In this document: positions 25,563 to 27,788 of the stretch, piece by piece
How positions within the stretch are numbered: the stretch's first letter is position 1
Layout of the letters: every line of letters begins with the position of its first letter
Source: Candidatus Saccharimonadota bacterium
GTDB taxonomy: Bacteria; Eremiobacterota; Xenobia; Xenobiales; Xenobiaceae
Direction: 5' to 3'
DNA: 27,788 bases
NCBI GenBank assembly: GCA_004554425.1
Contig: SFMI01000026.1
Location: forward strand, 1-27,788
Notes under the pieces: model-generated
Seen by the model: only the letters and a program-made list of their open reading frames with translations
Told to the model about the DNA's origin: nothing
Database searches by the model: none
Position numbers and translations under genes: made by a program

Positions 25563-25605
25563 TTGTTTGCTGTACGAATCGATTATCGATTTATATAGCA
25601 AACAA
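25563..25605. repeat. Long imperfect palindrome upstream of a secreted-protein gene
   Basis: TTGTTTGCT and AGCAAACAA form the outer arms, and AATCGAT-T-ATCGATT the centre, separated by mismatched 5-base stretches. GCCGATC occurs on both sides, at about 25551-25557 and 25608-25614, and a short AATGC/GCATT hairpin follows. It could be a dyad operator or an RNA hairpin in the leader. The rest of the 25454-25675 gap shows no gene; TATAGC near 25530 is a weak -10 candidate. Confidence 0.55.
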
Positions 25606-25675
25606 ATGCCGATCTTCGCATTTTCTCTCTGAAAATAGCCCGAAAACAAAACGTTAAAGGAAAAGTATAGTTGCG

Positions 25676-26680
25676 GTGTCTATAAATAAGCGTTATATAC
25701 CTGCTCTTATAATAGCATCTATGCTTTGTTTGGGATCGTTGGCTTGGGCCAACCCCGAAAATGAAGCACAAAATGTAACTGCAAATAATTTTCTTACTTT
25801 AGCTCAAGCTACAGAAGCAGACGGGTTTATTACCCATACCAACTCTGATTTGAGCGACGGGCATACCAGATGCGGTTGGAGTATCCGTATCCCCAAAACT
25901 TGGGTTTCCATTCCGGATATTACTCCTGGATGGCCTATTGCGGAAGGCTGGCGAACTCCAGATGGCAAGACTAGTATAATCATAACTTGGCTCAAAGATG
26001 TCAATGAAGATGAATACGCAACCTTGCGCAATCGGCGCTATCTGGAATCTTCAGAGAAGATTGCGGGACAAACGTGCAAATTCTTCCGCAAAATAAACGG
26101 CCCGACTTTTGAACAGATACTTTATATAAAACATCAAGGGAGTTATTATCGCATAGCTGCCTTCGGCACTACGCAAAATAAAGCTGCCTTGCAAAAGGCT
26201 ATGGAGAGCTTTAAGTTTTTAGTCCCCGGCATAAAAGGTGCCGAGACTCAAACTTATACAAATGCCAATTTGGCTATTAGTTTTTCCTTGCCCCACGGAT
26301 CGAATTTGATAGCTGAGCTTTCAGCTCACGGCGTCAATATTTTCAATTCTGCCAAAAAGAAAGTGGCTTCTTTAACTCCGCGATCTTTTACCGCTCAGCC
26401 TGGCCAATCTTTCAGAGGCATAGCTAGGCAAATCGGGCGCGAAGTTATTCCCGAAGCTTCCAAACTGACTCGCTTTGAGCCCTATCAAATAAGCGGACAA
26501 ACCGGCTACTTAGTTGTTTGGGAAACCTCTAGCGGCCAATATATCGGACCGATCATATATGTGCCGTACAAACACGGTTCTTACAACGTTCTGGAACTAG
26601 AATCCGAAGATTCTCAATCTTTGGAACAGTTCTTCAAAATTGCGAACACACTCAAAGTCGATACTTCTTCAGTCTACTGA
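25676..26680 (+). CDS. Secreted protein with two copies of one domain
   Basis: The 334-residue protein starts with a Sec signal peptide (KRYIPALIIASMLCLGSLAWA) and probable cleavage before NPENE. Two domains of about 115 residues follow. The first (about 65-185) runs from GWSIRIPKTWVSIPD to IAGQTCKFF and GSYYRIAAFG, ending ALQKAMESFKFL. The second (about 195-330) runs from LAISFSLPHGSN to ISGQTGYLVVWE and GSYNVLELES, ending SLEQFFKIANTLKV. The shared order suggests an internal duplication. The fold may be PsbP/DUF1795-like, but I cannot confirm this. The start is GTG 25676, with AAAGGA rather far upstream at 25656-25661. A WYL regulator follows on the same strand. Confidence 0.7.
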   Translation: MSINKRYIPALIIASMLCLGSLAWANPENEAQNVTANNFLTLAQATEADGFITHTNSDLSDGHTRCGWSIRIPKTWVSIPDITPGWPIAEGWRTPDGKTSIIITWLKDVNEDEYATLRNRRYLESSEKIAGQTCKFFRKINGPTFEQILYIKHQGSYYRIAAFGTTQNKAALQKAMESFKFLVPGIKGAETQTYTNANLAISFSLPHGSNLIAELSAHGVNIFNSAKKKVASLTPRSFTAQPGQSFRGIARQIGREVIPEASKLTRFEPYQISGQTGYLVVWETSSGQYIGPIIYVPYKHGSYNVLELESEDSQSLEQFFKIANTLKVDTSSVY

Positions 26681-26781
26681 TCTAGTATCAAAAGCACGAA
26701 AGCAGCAAGAGTGGATGCTTGAGGTAAAAAAGCACTCTCTAAGCGAGCTAAAATTTGTATGAATGGGATGGACTGATAGAT

Positions 26782-27788
26782 ATGGCTAATGTAAAGTTAA
26801 AGTTGTTGTATGTGTTAAACTTACTGCTCGACAGCGACGAACACCACACCATTAACGCTACCCAAATCGTCAAACAATTGGCGAAAGAGCACGGTATAAA
26901 CACCGAACGTAAGTCAGTTTGCCGCGATATCGCTACTTTGCAAACTTACGGACATGATATTATTGCTGACCGCGATAAACGTAAAGGCTGGTACTACGGA
27001 AAACGCCGCTTTGATACTTGGCAAATTCGCTTGTTCTTAGATGCTATCGCCAGTGCTTCTTTTATTCCCAAGAATGAATGCAAACGCATCAGCAACGAAT
27101 TGATTAAAGAGCTTGGCCCCGACGACAAGCGCATGTTCCGCGAGTTGCTCCCTACCGTTTACAATTCTCGCAAAGTAGTCAACAGCAAACTCAAAGATGT
27201 TCTTTGTGAAATTTTGCAAGCTATTGCTTGGGAAAGAGCCGTTGAATTCCAGGTTTATTCTTACAATAAAGTCTTTAAGAGCGTCCTTAAACGCGGCAGT
27301 TTAGTTTACAAAGTAGATCCCTACTCCTTAGTATGGATCAATTCTAACTACTATTTAGTAGGTATCAAAGAGGGAGAGAACTTCCTCCGTTATTTCCGCT
27401 TGGATCGTATCGCCAATCCTCATACTACGGGCACTCCTCGCCGCAACGCTTCTGAAGTTTTAGGCGAAGATTTCGACAAAGCCTTGCAGCGCTTTACCCA
27501 AGATACTTTCCACGGCAGCAACGATCGTTCATTTGAAAATGTAACTATCAGATTCAAAGACGAGAGCTTTGCCAATATGTTTGTAGATCGTTTCGGTTTG
27601 CCTAGCAAAGTGGTGGAAAAAGACGATTGGGTCTTCGCTACTATTGACAAAGTAGACTATACAAATGCTGTCAGAGCTTGGTTGATTAGTTACTCCAGTG
27701 CTTTTGCCGTAACTGCTCCTAAAGAGCTTAAAGATCTCGTTATTAAAGATCTTCGCAGCGGTTTGGAAAATTACGAAAAGTCCGAAGG
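26782..27788 (+). CDS. WYL-domain transcriptional regulator (cut by right edge)
   Basis: From ATG 26782 the frame is open to the window end, 335 codons. The N-terminal part (about 1-70) is a winged-helix region of the DeoR/HTH_11 type: LLYVLNLLLDSDEHHTINATQIVKQL, then RKSVCRDIATLQTYG. The middle holds a WYL domain with DPYSLVWINSNYYLVGIKEG and YFRLDRIANP. A C-terminal WCX-like region follows (VTIRFKDESFANMFVDRFG). WYL proteins sense nucleotides or other ligands and control transcription. Family proteins end near 320-340 residues, so little is missing. The ribosome site is weak (GGA about nine bases upstream). Confidence 0.85.
   Translation, partial: MANVKLKLLYVLNLLLDSDEHHTINATQIVKQLAKEHGINTERKSVCRDIATLQTYGHDIIADRDKRKGWYYGKRRFDTWQIRLFLDAIASASFIPKNECKRISNELIKELGPDDKRMFRELLPTVYNSRKVVNSKLKDVLCEILQAIAWERAVEFQVYSYNKVFKSVLKRGSLVYKVDPYSLVWINSNYYLVGIKEGENFLRYFRLDRIANPHTTGTPRRNASEVLGEDFDKALQRFTQDTFHGSNDRSFENVTIRFKDESFANMFVDRFGLPSKVVEKDDWVFATIDKVDYTNAVRAWLISYSSAFAVTAPKELKDLVIKDLRSGLENYEKSE

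Overview
The window is a bacterial chromosome segment of mixed base composition with densely packed genes. It carries housekeeping genes (ftsK, rpoZ, rplM-rpsI, nnr, pgi, a tRNA-Thr), a polyamine ABC transporter operon and a complete type II-C CRISPR locus with a broken cas9. The organism cannot be named from the sequence. The RpoZ, L13 and S9 proteins look like those of Firmicutes-grade bacteria, and the PilT-like and HD-GYP proteins would fit a diderm lineage (for example Negativicutes, Synergistota or Elusimicrobiota). This placement is a low-confidence inference.

Layout. 1-1869 (-): N-terminal part of FtsK, running off the left edge. 2229-4029 (+): rpoZ with a long acidic tail, then a PilT-like ATPase whose Walker A motif has lost its Ser/Thr. 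After a convergent terminator (4060-4098), 4120-7798 (-) holds rplM-rpsI, a terminator, nnr and an unrecognised gene. 8305-10539 (+): a two-GAF HD-GYP protein behind an apparently structured leader. 10561-11292 (-): a ureohydrolase-fold protein that has lost metal ligands. 11535-12866 (+): an unrecognised secreted protein. 13109-17067 (+): potA-potD-potB-potC, tightly coupled.

17201-23457 is the CRISPR region. A tracrRNA with its own promoter and terminator precedes cas9, cas1, cas2 and an array of 17 identical 36-bp repeats, with degenerate repeat-like units at the far end. No csn2 or cas4 is present, so the system is II-C. The repeat, read on the minus strand, starts GTTGTAGCTCCC and ends in an extended -10 box (TGGTATAAT), as in Neisseria and Campylobacter II-C arrays, so each unit can start its own crRNA. 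cas9 is interrupted in the HNH domain: about 55 residues around the catalytic His are missing and the reading frame shifts by -1. All three RuvC motifs, Cas1, Cas2 and the tracrRNA look intact. Cas2 runs without a stop into the first repeat and spacer.

23556-27788: tRNA-Thr (-), pgi (+), a secreted protein with a duplicated domain behind a long palindrome, and a WYL-domain regulator cut by the right edge.

The points most worth checking are the HNH-deleted cas9, the Cas2 tail encoded by the array, a possible second tracrRNA-like relic at 23362-23499, and the degenerate PilT and ureohydrolase homologues.
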